From Ignavibacteria bacterium (GTDB lineage: Bacteria; Bacteroidota; Ignavibacteria; Kapaibacteriales; UBA4661), in the NCBI GenBank assembly GCA_014654705.1, contig JACVZY010000033.1, positions 1 to 64,000 of the forward strand: a stretch of 64,000 bases of DNA, written 5' to 3'. A program made the position numbers and the translations under genes. Shown here one piece after another: positions 36,445 through 44,611 of the stretch. The stretch's first letter is position 1; each line of letters starts with the position of its first letter. The notes under the pieces are model-generated. The model was not told the DNA's origin. It was given only the letters and a program-made list of their open reading frames with translations, and made no database searches.

Positions 36445-37158
36445 ATGAAACTTTCCATAGTTATTCCGGTGTACAACGAAGAGCGTTACATACACACTGC
36501 ACTGGAGCGCGTTCTGGCTAGCGATGTCTCCTCGCTGGGACTGGAGCGCGAAGTTGTTGTGGTCAATGATTGCTCCAAAGATGCGACCGCAAAAGAACTG
36601 CAGCGCTATGCGCATCACGACACCGTGCGGGTTTTCCATCACGATGTCAACCAAGGCAAAGGCGCTGCCCTGCGCACAGGCTTCAGTAAGGCAACGGGTG
36701 ACATTATGCTCATCCAAGATGCTGATTTTGAATACGACCCCGCCGACTATCCCAAACTCTTGCAACCAATCCTAGACGGCAAGGCAGATGTGGTCTTCGG
36801 TTCACGCTTCGCAGGTGGCGAACCGCATCGTGTGCTGTATTATTGGCACTCGGTGGGCAATAAATTCCTTACGCTGCTCTCGAATATGATGACCGATATT
36901 AACCTGACAGACATGGAGACCTGCTACAAAGTCTTTCGGAGCGGCATCATTCGGCAAATTACCATACAAGAGAATCGCTTTGGATTCGAGCCGGAAATTA
37001 CCGCAAAAGTCGCGCGGCTGGCACGCGAGGGTTCTTGTAAAATCTATGAAGTCGGCATTTCCTACAACGGACGCACATACGCCGAAGGCAAAAAAATCAC
37101 GTGGAAAGATGGTTTCTCAGCGCTTAAGTGCATTATCAAGTATAATCTTTTTGCGTAG
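36445..37158 (+). CDS. glycosyltransferase family 2 (dolichol-phosphate mannosyltransferase-like)
   Basis: A 237-residue GT2 enzyme. The start is ATG 36445 ([15 protein letters not shown]); the open frame upstream of it overlaps the preceding gene. It shows [40 protein letters not shown] with the DxD motif, VFGSRF, and the DPM-type [11 protein letters not shown] and [14 protein letters not shown] segments. It would transfer a sugar to a polyprenyl phosphate, supplying the GT39-like enzyme encoded next. Confidence 0.9.
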   Translation: MKLSIVIPVYNEERYIHTALERVLASDVSSLGLEREVVVVNDCSKDATAKELQRYAHHDTVRVFHHDVNQGKGAALRTGFSKATGDIMLIQDADFEYDPADYPKLLQPILDGKADVVFGSRFAGGEPHRVLYYWHSVGNKFLTLLSNMMTDINLTDMETCYKVFRSGIIRQITIQENRFGFEPEITAKVARLAREGSCKIYEVGISYNGRTYAEGKKITWKDGFSALKCIIKYNLFA

Positions 37159-37319
37159 GCAGTATCGGATTATTCGGCTTGAATTCAAGCGGTAATAGAC
37201 TACCGCCAAGAGCGCAAAGAATGTGCAAGCGGCTTGGCGCAAAGCCCGCAAAGGAAGGTAGCATAAAAAAGGCATGGAACTCCATTTCAGATATTTTCTT
37301 ACTCCTCACTCTACAACGC

Positions 37320-38702
37320 ATGATAGCATCATTCTTTGACTTTATCTTTACTTCCCCTCGTCGGCGATTTCTCTGGGGTGTTGTAGTTCTCGCGTTTGCC
37401 ATTCGCCTAGCATTGATGCTGCTTCTGGGCGACCCCGCAAAACCCGAAATGTACGAAATGGGAGCAATCGCTTCCAATATGCTGCATGGACACGGTTACG
37501 GGATGCACTGGCTTACCTATGTGCCTATTGAGCCAGTGCGCAAGGCAATGGTGGAAGCGCACCTGCCACCACCCTACGAAGGCGCATGGCAACCGCCGTT
37601 ACAAACGTATATTGTGTACTACGCTTTTCGGCTTTTTGGAGAAACGCCCACCGCTGCCTCAATGCTAATGCTGCTGAATGTGTTGTGGAGTACGCTTATC
37701 CCGCTTGTGGTCTATCGTTGTACGCTTCTTCTTGGTGCAAGCATAGATGCCATAGAGAAGCCTGCTCGCCTCAGCGCTCTCTTTGCTACGTTTTTTCTGC
37801 CTGCCGCGTACGCAGTCGTAACCTACTCCGGCTCAAGTTTGTATCAACTTGTCTTTTTGCTGTTTTTCTGGATGTTGGTGCTCGCTCTCCGGCTCCAAAA
37901 CATGAAGTATTTACTGGCTGCAGGCATTTTCGCCGGAATACAAATGCTGCTGCGAAGCGAATTTTTGGTGCTGGGTATGGGGATGCTGCTACTGACGGGG
38001 CTTGTCGCTGCATGGCAATTGAAGAACTGGCGCTTTCTCATGTCGTCCGTTGTGGGATGTGTGCTGGCGCTTCTTGTTATCATGCCTTGGATGGTGCGCA
38101 ATTACACCGTGTTCGGGAAGGTAGTGCCGATTGTAAGCCGTCCGTGGTTCGAGATTTGGCGCGGCAATAATCCCGATGCCACGGGTGCAGCATGGAAAAA
38201 GGACGGTTCGTGGTACTGCTCTGTGCTTACGGATTCAAGCAATATCAATCTCACGCGCGAATTTGATGCTATTCCCTATACGAATGATTTCGAGCTACGA
38301 GCAAATGAAATTATGAAGCGAGAAGCTCTCGCTTTCATGAGGGAGCATCCCGAGCAGGCACTACTGCTTGCCGGACAAAAAATCGTTTTCCTCTGGATTC
38401 ACGACCTTTACAATCCACAAAGCCAAAAGCTGCCGTATATCGCTTCGATGCTCTTTTTTAGTATCTTGATTTGGTGCGGCGCTTGGACGCTATGGAATGT
38501 GCATGGCAAGCAAATGAAGGACGGAGCAATACTTCTCTACGGAGCGTACATTCTCTTTTACACAGGAATTTTTGCCCTGACATTTATTTTGCCACGTTAC
38601 CGCGTGTATGTATTTTCGGGGTTGTTGCCACTTACAGGGCTAGGCGCGTTCCGGCTCTGGCAGCTATTCCACTACCGATTCCATCGCAAACAGAAGACCT
38701 AA
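37320..38702 (+). CDS. GT39/ArnT-like polyprenyl-phosphate glycosyltransferase, membrane
   Basis: A 460-residue protein with about ten membrane helices. ATG 37320 is preferred over a TTG 141 nt earlier, because membrane sequence begins soon after it. The first periplasmic loop contains the acidic segment PAKPEMYEMGAIASNMLHGHGYG, the position of the catalytic Asp/Glu in PMT/GT39 enzymes. It would use the lipid-linked sugar from the adjacent GT2 to glycosylate a protein or lipid on the periplasmic side. Its stop TAA overlaps the ATG of the porin gene (TAATG). Confidence 0.8.
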   Translation: MIASFFDFIFTSPRRRFLWGVVVLAFAIRLALMLLLGDPAKPEMYEMGAIASNMLHGHGYGMHWLTYVPIEPVRKAMVEAHLPPPYEGAWQPPLQTYIVYYAFRLFGETPTAASMLMLLNVLWSTLIPLVVYRCTLLLGASIDAIEKPARLSALFATFFLPAAYAVVTYSGSSLYQLVFLLFFWMLVLALRLQNMKYLLAAGIFAGIQMLLRSEFLVLGMGMLLLTGLVAAWQLKNWRFLMSSVVGCVLALLVIMPWMVRNYTVFGKVVPIVSRPWFEIWRGNNPDATGAAWKKDGSWYCSVLTDSSNINLTREFDAIPYTNDFELRANEIMKREALAFMREHPEQALLLAGQKIVFLWIHDLYNPQSQKLPYIASMLFFSILIWCGAWTLWNVHGKQMKDGAILLYGAYILFYTGIFALTFILPRYRVYVFSGLLPLTGLGAFRLWQLFHYRFHRKQKT

Positions 38703-39937
38703 TGCTGAACAGATTTCTGCCCCACCGTGTACTTCGTAGCTACGTTCTTGCTCTTGTTGTACTTTTTTTTGCAGCTGCACATCTTTCCTTGCAAGGGCAA
38801 GAAGACATAAGCGAAAATGGCGATCGTATGTGGCTCCGCGGGGGCGTTAACTTTTTGGCGGCAGATAGTTCGATGATGCTCACTCTGCGCCTTCGAATGC
38901 AAAATCAAGCCTCGCTGGAAACTGTGTCGGCAAGCGACCTCACTATCAATGATGCACAATTCCTTATTCGCCGAGTGCGCTTGCGTTTGAATGGCTTTGT
39001 TGTTGACCCGCGCTTGACGTTCTTGCTCCAACTCGGCTTCACACGCGGCGATGCAGACTTTGACAATACACAATTTTTCAATGTTCTGCGCGATGCGATG
39101 ATTATTTACCGCGTTCTGCCTAATTTTCACGTCGGCTTTGGTTTGGGGAAATTGCCGGGCAACCGCGAGCGCGTGATTTCATCGGGTGAGCAGCAATTCG
39201 TTGACCGCTCTCTTGTGAACCGCACGTTCAATCTTGACCGCGATGTCGGCTTGAACGCTTATTATTCTCACACATTCGGCACCAATATCGACACCGACCC
39301 TCGCGCAAGCCTCCGCATGGCGCTCACCACCGGCGAGGGACGTAATCCCCTCCGTGCATTGTCTGGTCTCATGTACACCGCCCGACTCTCCTTTTTTCCG
39401 TTTGGAAGTTTTACAAACAATGGCGATTATTTTGTCAGCGACCTTGCCTTCGAGAAAACGCCGAAACTCTACATCGCGGGCGTGATCTCGCGCAATGACA
39501 ATGCCACGCGAACAGGAGGCACAATCGGGCTACCGCTCTACGCGCAGCGTACCATGGAAAATTATTTTGTAGACGGCATTTTCAAATATCGAGGCTTTTC
39601 GGTCTATGGCGAGTATTCGCGGCGGTTTGTACAAGACCCCGTTACACGCGATGGTGCAAGTGTCCGTGCTGCTTTTGCAGGTACGGGATTGAATGTGCAG
39701 GCGGGATATATGTTTGCAGAACACTGGGAAGCTGCGCTGCGCTATTCCTCGGTGGAGCCTATTGCAGAGGTAAAGCCTTTCACGCCCGGGCAAACGCAAT
39801 TCACGCTCTGCTTGACGCGCTTTCTGAACGGGCATCGCGTGAAAGCGCAAACAGATTTGACCTACAATATCCTGCGCACAAGTGCCGCAGAGCAGGCGAC
39901 GTGGATATTGCGGTTTCAGGTTGAATTGGGGTTATAG
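38702..39937 (+). CDS. outer-membrane porin, phosphate-selective OprO/OprP-like
   Basis: A 411-residue outer-membrane protein starting at ATG 38702, overlapping the previous stop codon. The signal peptide is MLNRFLPHRVLRSYVLALVV... cut near SLQGQ. The barrel shows the OprO/P pattern: RRVRLRLNGFVVDPRLTFLLQLGF, LGKLPGNRERV, QQFVDRSLVNRTFNLDRDVG and VQAGYMFAEHWEAALRYS, ending in an aromatic-poor LGL. It probably admits small anions or phosphate. The link to the upstream glycan genes is by position only. Confidence 0.8.
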   Translation: MLNRFLPHRVLRSYVLALVVLFFAAAHLSLQGQEDISENGDRMWLRGGVNFLAADSSMMLTLRLRMQNQASLETVSASDLTINDAQFLIRRVRLRLNGFVVDPRLTFLLQLGFTRGDADFDNTQFFNVLRDAMIIYRVLPNFHVGFGLGKLPGNRERVISSGEQQFVDRSLVNRTFNLDRDVGLNAYYSHTFGTNIDTDPRASLRMALTTGEGRNPLRALSGLMYTARLSFFPFGSFTNNGDYFVSDLAFEKTPKLYIAGVISRNDNATRTGGTIGLPLYAQRTMENYFVDGIFKYRGFSVYGEYSRRFVQDPVTRDGASVRAAFAGTGLNVQAGYMFAEHWEAALRYSSVEPIAEVKPFTPGQTQFTLCLTRFLNGHRVKAQTDLTYNILRTSAAEQATWILRFQVELGL

Positions 39938-39984
39938 AGACATTGAATCAAGGAAGACGGCAACTTTCGGGTTTTTCTTGAAAG

Positions 39985-40118
39985 AACGCAGATAGAGCGG
40001 ATTGGGCGAATCATAACGGCTTTGTTTCTGATGAGAAAGCGGATAAGTCAAGCATCCGTCGTTATGATTGTCTTCAAAAATCTGCGCGTATCCGCTAAAT
40101 CTGTACTATCCGCGTTCA
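39985..40118. repeat. dispersed inverted-repeat element carrying 56-bp repeat copy 2
   Basis: The outer arms GAACGCAGATAG (39985 onward) and CTATCCGCGTTC (40107-40118) and the inner arms AATCATAACGG and CGTTATGATT form a nested inverted repeat. The 3' part contains 40072-40127, which aligns over 56 bp with 26438-26493. It is non-coding and lies between the porin and the bidirectional terminator. Confidence 0.7.
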
Positions 40119-40156
40119 ACATACGCTGTCATCTGAACAGATACAAAAGATACCAA

Positions 40157-40207
40157 TAAAAAAAACCGCCGGACTGCGATAGAGAGCGCTGTCTGGCGGT
40201 TTTTGTA
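40157..40207. terminator. bidirectional terminator between porin and yceI
   Basis: The stem AACCGCCgGAC ... GTCtGGCGGTT is flanked by an A-run on the left and a T-run on the right. It can therefore end both the plus-strand porin gene and the minus-strand yceI gene that converge here. Confidence 0.85.
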
Positions 40208-40263
40208 TTTGTAGGATTATCATTCAACGGCTATCACGTACGGGGTCAAGCGATAGCAAGCAA

Positions 40264-40791
40264 TTACGCAGCTTTGACCATTTGGACATTCAAGAAGAGT
40301 TTCACCTCATCGCTGACGACGATACCGCCCGCTTCAGTGGTAGCGCTCCACATCAAACCGAAATCTTTACGGTTGATAACGCCTTCCAGCTCAAAGCCTG
40401 CTTTTACTTGACCGTAAGGGTCAGTAACAGTGCCGCCGTAATGTGTTTTGAGGCTCACAGCACGCGATTTGTCGCGGATGGTCAGGTTACCAATGATGAC
40501 GTACGAATCATCACTTTTTTTCTCAATGCCGGTCGAAACAAAGCGCAACGAGGGGAACTGAGCAGCGTTGAAGAAGTCGTCGCTTTTCAGGTGTCCGTCG
40601 CGTTGTTCGTTGTTGGTCGAAATGCTGTTCACATCAGCCTCAAAGGTGATTTTCGCATCGCTGAAGTCCGCCGAAGCGCTCTCAAGCGTCGCATCAAACT
40701 TCGTGAACGAACCGGTAACGGTTGTAATCATCAGGTGCTTCACTTTGAACGTGATTTCAGAGTGCGCGGGGTCAATTTTGTATGTTGCCAT
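40264..40791 (-). CDS. YceI-family lipid-binding protein, no signal peptide
   Basis: A 175-residue YceI/TT1927b lipocalin-like protein that binds polyisoprenoid or similar long lipids. It begins MATYKIDPAHSEITFKVKHLMI and contains NEQRDGHLKSDDFFNAAQFP, GNLTIRDKSRAVSLKT and FELEGVINRKDFGL, all family hallmarks. No signal peptide is present, so it is probably cytoplasmic, unlike its neighbour. The exported paralogue lies 69 bp upstream on the same strand. Confidence 0.9.
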   Translation of the reverse strand: MATYKIDPAHSEITFKVKHLMITTVTGSFTKFDATLESASADFSDAKITFEADVNSISTNNEQRDGHLKSDDFFNAAQFPSLRFVSTGIEKKSDDSYVIIGNLTIRDKSRAVSLKTHYGGTVTDPYGQVKAGFELEGVINRKDFGLMWSATTEAGGIVVSDEVKLFLNVQMVKAA

Positions 40792-40860
40792 TGTGGTGGT
40801 GGTAATGAAAAGTGAGTAGGGAAGCTAATTGACAATGATATTGGCTATGCTTTCGCTTAA

Positions 40861-41481
40861 TTATGCTTTTGCTTTTGTCAATTCAATATTTGCGGTGATT
40901 TTTATTTCTTTGCCAACCACAGCGCCGCCAGCTTCGAGCATCGTATTCCATTTCAAATTGTAATCAAAGCGATTGATGGACGTTACAGCTTTGAATCCCG
41001 CTTTGGTATTGCCCCATGGATCTTTTACCACACCGCCGAAATCAACATCGAAGGTAACGGTCTTTGTCACGTCGCGGATGGTCAGTTCGCCTGTCAATTT
41101 ATATTTGTTTTTGCCAGCTTTTTTGAAGGACTTGCCGACAAATTTCATTTGTGGAAATTTTTCTGCGTTGAAGAAATCATCGCTTTTAAGGTGCCCATCG
41201 CGTTTTTCATCGTCAGTGTTGATGCTGGCTACGTCTGCGGTAAACTCAATTTGTGCATCAGCAAATGTATCGTCTTTTGCTTTCACCGAACCTGTAAAAT
41301 TCTTAAACGAGCCTTCTACTTCCGATACCACAAGGTGCTTCACGCCAAATTTCAAGCTAGAATGGCTCTTATCCAATGACCAAGAGTTCTGTGCCAGTGC
41401 ACTTTGCACCATTACGCTTTGTGCAAAAAAAGCAACCAGCGCTACCAGTGCGCTACCAAGGAAAATATTCATGCGTTTCAT
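40861..41481 (-). CDS. YceI-family protein, exported
   Basis: A 206-residue YceI protein with a signal peptide (MKRMNIFLGSALVALVAFFAQSVMVQSALAQ). The ATG at 41481 is preferred over an ORF start 37 codons upstream, which would begin inside the promoter. The mature part has SWSLDKSHSSLKFGVKHLVV, KRDGHLKSDDFFNAEKFP, GELTIRDVTKTVTF and FDYNLKWN. It is the first gene of a two-gene duplication with the cytoplasmic copy and is driven by a well-formed Bacteroidota promoter with an internal operator-like palindrome. Confidence 0.9.
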   Translation of the reverse strand: MKRMNIFLGSALVALVAFFAQSVMVQSALAQNSWSLDKSHSSLKFGVKHLVVSEVEGSFKNFTGSVKAKDDTFADAQIEFTADVASINTDDEKRDGHLKSDDFFNAEKFPQMKFVGKSFKKAGKNKYKLTGELTIRDVTKTVTFDVDFGGVVKDPWGNTKAGFKAVTSINRFDYNLKWNTMLEAGGAVVGKEIKITANIELTKAKA

Positions 41482-41535
41482 CGTTATGACTTTCAGTAAA
41501 TGTAAAAAAGAGAGTAGTGAATTGATTACCTGATA

Positions 41536-41566
41536 CAAATATACGTTGTAACTTTTAATGTTACAA
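41536..41566 (-). promoter_or_regulatory. Bacteroidota-type promoter of yceI operon
   Basis: On the minus strand TTG (41564-41566), a 20-nt spacer and TATATTTG (41536-41543) match the TTG-N19-21-TAnnTTTG consensus. The predicted transcript begins about 45-50 nt upstream of ATG 41481. Confidence 0.8.
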
Positions 41567-41567
41567 C
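41545..41567. promoter_or_regulatory. palindromic operator inside the yceI promoter
   Basis: GTTGTAAC-N7-GTTACAAC is a perfect 8-bp inverted repeat, 23 bp in all. It overlaps the -33 TTG and fills the spacer down to the -7 element, exactly where a repressor would block RNA polymerase. The regulator is not identifiable; MarR- or TetR-type repressors bind sites of this shape. Confidence 0.6.
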
Positions 41568-41578
41568 ATTTATTTTGC

Positions 41579-41617
41579 AAAAAAAAATGCACTTATTGAT
41601 TTTTATTTCAATAAGCG
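41579..41617 (-). terminator. intrinsic terminator of the 41785 gene
   Basis: On the minus strand GCGCTTATTG pairs with CAATAAGTGC (one mismatch) around a 10-nt AT loop, followed by ATTTTTTTTT. It lies about 170 bp 3' of the D-threonine aldolase-like gene and upstream of the yceI promoter. Nothing else is recognisable in 41618-41784. Confidence 0.75.
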
Positions 41618-41784
41618 CTTCAATACTGGGCTGCACACAAAAAATATGTTTGGTACGGTGGCGAATCTTCATTCCTCAGTTCTTTCGTCAGGGAATGTAG
41701 AATTGAGCGGATAACTTGGAATTTGTTTCTGTGAAAGAGCAGACAAGTAATGAACACTATCCCTTGAACACATCACGATTGCTA

Positions 41785-42915
41785 TTACACCGTTATCCGC
41801 CGCTTCCGCGCCAATACATCTTTCACGCCTGTCACTACGCTGTTTTCTACCCAGTACGCTTCGTCATACAAATTCACCGTTGGGCAGACGTGGTAAGGAA
41901 CACCGTACAGCACATCACCGACCTGAGCCAGCTCCCAAGCGCCTTCATCGCTGAGACGGATAACGCTGTGTTCTTCGCTTTGGCTTACAAGTTCGTAGTT
42001 TTCGAGGTTCAAAAAACGAATGCGTTTATCTATCGGGTTTTCGGCAGCAACGGCTTTGTGTCCCATATCTACCGCAATTAAGCCACGATGCGGCTTCGAT
42101 ATGATGCGCGTTAGCACCAGTGCTGCATACTCGTACTGCTGCTCCGGCAGTATTGCTTCGTACCCCCAGTCCCACAGCACGCACGTTCCGGGGCTGCAAA
42201 AGCGCTCCAAATGGGCGCTGTGTACGGAAAAAGCCGGAGTCCCACCCGCAATAATCATCGGCGGCTTGCCGTATTCTTGTTCAATGCTTTTACAAAGTGC
42301 TTCGATGCCCGTGAAGCCTAATTCTATCTTGTCCCGTCGCTCAGTGAATTTATCGTCCCGAATATGCCCGTCGTAGCCATGGATGCCGTGAAGCCGCACA
42401 TTTGGTAAAGCAATAATGTGGCGGTACAGTTCCAAGGTACTGCCGTCAAGCACCGTGCCAGATCTGTTCATACCATTGTTTACGTCCAGAAATACGTCAC
42501 TCGTCGCATTGTGCTGCACAAAAAAATCGCTGTGTTGCTGCGCCGTGTGGAGGTTATCCAGCAACGAAGCAAAAAACACGTTGGGGTATTTCCGCTTGAG
42601 CGCAAGCAATCGTGCGATTTTCGGAGGCACGAGCTGATGGGCAATTACCACGTATTGCGCACCGGTCATGGCAAGCATTTCCGCCTCCGCAATCGTCGCG
42701 CACTTAAAGCGTGAGATCCCTGCTGACAGCATCAACTGCACGACAGCAGGCATTTTATTCGTTTTGACGTGCGGAATAAGATGCTCTACGCCGTGTGCAA
42801 CATCAATCATACGCTTGATATTACGCTGCACTCGCTCCGCATAGATGATAAGTGATGGAGAATCAAGCGTCTGAACGTTTTCTAAGGCGAACCATGGAGA
42901 AGAAGTTATAGCCAT
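41785..42915 (-). CDS. D-threonine aldolase-like PLP enzyme (alanine racemase fold)
   Basis: A 376-residue fold-type III PLP enzyme. The PLP Lys is in HVKTNKMP near residue 50, the barrel motifs are DVFLDVNNGMNRSG and LHGIHGYDGHI, and the C-terminal metal-binding motif PYHVCPTVNLYDEAYWVEN is typical of metal-dependent D-threonine aldolases and D-serine dehydratases. It would split D-threonine or similar beta-hydroxy-D-amino acids to glycine and an aldehyde. ATG 42915 is preferred over TTG 42927. The Uma2 gene ends 14 bp upstream on the same strand. Confidence 0.87.
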   Translation of the reverse strand: MAITSSPWFALENVQTLDSPSLIIYAERVQRNIKRMIDVAHGVEHLIPHVKTNKMPAVVQLMLSAGISRFKCATIAEAEMLAMTGAQYVVIAHQLVPPKIARLLALKRKYPNVFFASLLDNLHTAQQHSDFFVQHNATSDVFLDVNNGMNRSGTVLDGSTLELYRHIIALPNVRLHGIHGYDGHIRDDKFTERRDKIELGFTGIEALCKSIEQEYGKPPMIIAGGTPAFSVHSAHLERFCSPGTCVLWDWGYEAILPEQQYEYAALVLTRIISKPHRGLIAVDMGHKAVAAENPIDKRIRFLNLENYELVSQSEEHSVIRLSDEGAWELAQVGDVLYGVPYHVCPTVNLYDEAYWVENSVVTGVKDVLARKRRITV

Positions 42916-42929
42916 ACTCGTTTTCAAAG

Positions 42930-43433
42930 TTATTGAAGTTCTTCGTGAAAAATAGCCTCAACAGTGAGCGGCTCACGCAAGAAGCGATTTGTTAAGACTT
43001 CGCCCTCGTGCCGCACAAAACGACGCTCTTTCGTACAAACGGTAATGCTTTCGTTTGCCGGTTCCACAATCCAGCATTCTTCTACACCGCTTGCAATCAT
43101 GCCTTCACATTTTTTCACCATGTCGCGTATAGTTTGCCCGGGACTGATAATTTCGATTGCCCAGAGAGGCGGTAACTCCTCCGTCGCGCTTTCTGCAAAA
43201 TGCGCGGTGGAGATAGTCGGATAAATGCTGATATCAGGTGTATAACGCTGCGCAAGACCCTTGAATGTTACCGGTGGAAAGGCTTCCGTACCGCTTACAA
43301 GATACCTCACAAAAAGTTCTATAAAACGGCGTTGGAGCCAGCTGTGCATTCGTGTGGGCATTTCGTCATCTTCCTCAATACTTGTATCGTAATTGTGGAC
43401 TAAAACATCATCTTCATATTCTTCGGTAGCCAT
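42930..43433 (-). CDS. Uma2-family (DUF820) putative endonuclease
   Basis: A 167-residue PD-(D/E)XK-like protein of the Uma2/DUF820 family. It shows YTPDISIYP, LPPLWAIEIISPGQT with the Asp/Glu and the E-x-x-SP block, and KKCEGMIASGVEECWIVEP, which gives the Lys and the family's Y/W-VDP-like end. The physiological role of this family is unsettled; nuclease activity is predicted only from the fold. It lies directly upstream of the D-threonine aldolase-like gene, probably in one transcript. Confidence 0.85.
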   Translation of the reverse strand: MATEEYEDDVLVHNYDTSIEEDDEMPTRMHSWLQRRFIELFVRYLVSGTEAFPPVTFKGLAQRYTPDISIYPTISTAHFAESATEELPPLWAIEIISPGQTIRDMVKKCEGMIASGVEECWIVEPANESITVCTKERRFVRHEGEVLTNRFLREPLTVEAIFHEELQ

Positions 43434-43518
43434 AATAGTTCTCCAAATTATTGAGCAAAAACGCTATTTCCAAACAGCAATCTACAATCTCGTACACTTT
43501 TCTGCAAACCTTCCCCAG

Positions 43519-43556
43519 CAAAAAGAAAAGGCGCATAGAAAGAATGTATGCGCCTT
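43519..43556 (-). terminator. intrinsic terminator of the 43581 M48 gene
   Basis: AAGGCGCATA and TATGCGCCTT form a perfect 10-bp stem with a 9-nt loop. On the minus strand it is followed by TTTTCTTTTT. Confidence 0.9.
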
Positions 43557-43580
43557 GCTGAGTTTTTTGCGGTGTAGATT

Positions 43581-44465
43581 TTAAGGAAGCATCCGCTTAA
43601 TTTGCTGGTATGGTTGCGCTCGCAGATTCGTTTCGCTGGGCGGCGGCAGTTTTGCTTCTTCGATACGCTTATTGGTAGCATCTATGCGGTCTTGCGGGAG
43701 TGGGTGCGTGGAGAGCAAGCGCTCGACGCTTGTGGCAATGTTAGGAATGACGCCCTGCGCACCGCTCGGCGCTTTGCCGCTTGCCGCCGTGATTTTCTCG
43801 AAGAAAAACTTAATCGAACCGGCATACCAGCGTGTTGATTGAAGGTATTTGAAGGAATATACGTCCGCATCTTCCTCGTCTAAACGGCTATTTTTGAGTA
43901 AGGCAAGTCCGCCAAAAAGGTTTGCACCCAGTGTTGCAAGTTGGCTTGGACTCTGCCCCAGAGCAATTTGAGTGATAATTTGCAAGCCATATGCTTTGGT
44001 CATACGCGAGGTACCATGCCGACGCTCGGCGTGTGCAATCTCATGTCCCATCACCCCCGCCAGCGTTGCCTCGTTGTCCAAAGCCTTCATCAGCCCAGTG
44101 TACACGTAGATATAGCCGCCCGGTGTACAGAAAGCATTGATAGTTTTATCGTCTTGAATCACTTCCACAACATAAGGGAATTTCCCGCGATACTGCACGT
44201 GCTCGGAACGGACAATTTCATCGGTCATCGTTTGAAGATATTGCTTCACCGCAGGATTACCTCTAAAAATCGGATATTCTGCGGAGTTCTGGCGGATTTG
44301 GTCATCCATTTGTTTGCCGAGTTGCGTGTCGGTATCGGTGCCGTACAGGTTCAGCCCGCCGCCGGAGCAACTCACAACAAAAGCCGTCAAGCCGAGAGAA
44401 AACGTGATTGCCAGCGCAAGCCGCCGGATGAAAAAAGCTGATGTGGTCAATGTTGATGTGGTCAT
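43581..44465 (-). CDS. M48-family metalloprotease lipoprotein
   Basis: A 294-residue lipoprotein protease. ATG 44465 with AAGGAA upstream is chosen over an ORF start 40 codons further up. The signal sequence ends in a lipobox-like FVVSC. The zinc motif is MGHEIAHAERRHG, the third ligand Glu lies in LDEEDADVYSFKYL, and LLSTHPLPQDRI follows, as in the LoiP/YcaL group of outer-membrane quality-control proteases. It is the second M48 gene of the window; the first (14873-15673) is shorter and has a plain signal peptide. Confidence 0.9.
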   Translation of the reverse strand: MTTSTLTTSAFFIRRLALAITFSLGLTAFVVSCSGGGLNLYGTDTDTQLGKQMDDQIRQNSAEYPIFRGNPAVKQYLQTMTDEIVRSEHVQYRGKFPYVVEVIQDDKTINAFCTPGGYIYVYTGLMKALDNEATLAGVMGHEIAHAERRHGTSRMTKAYGLQIITQIALGQSPSQLATLGANLFGGLALLKNSRLDEEDADVYSFKYLQSTRWYAGSIKFFFEKITAASGKAPSGAQGVIPNIATSVERLLSTHPLPQDRIDATNKRIEEAKLPPPSETNLRAQPYQQIKRMLP

Positions 44466-44548
44466 GGTGTTTCCTTGAAAATGAAAATACTGGTGTGCTC
44501 TGTGTGAGTAATAGGGATTGGACGCAGCAAAGCAGCAAAACGTTGATT

Positions 44549-44580
44549 CAAAAGTACAAAAAGCTACTCTCTTCACCCAA
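44549..44580 (-). promoter_or_regulatory. Bacteroidota-type promoter of the M48 lipoprotein gene
   Basis: On the minus strand TTG (44578-44580), a 21-nt spacer and TACTTTTG (44549-44556) match TTG-N19-21-TAnnTTTG, about 85 bp upstream of ATG 44465. Confidence 0.6.
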
Positions 44581-44611
44581 TCCATACACGAAGTATTTGT
44601 GCCTGCTAGGC

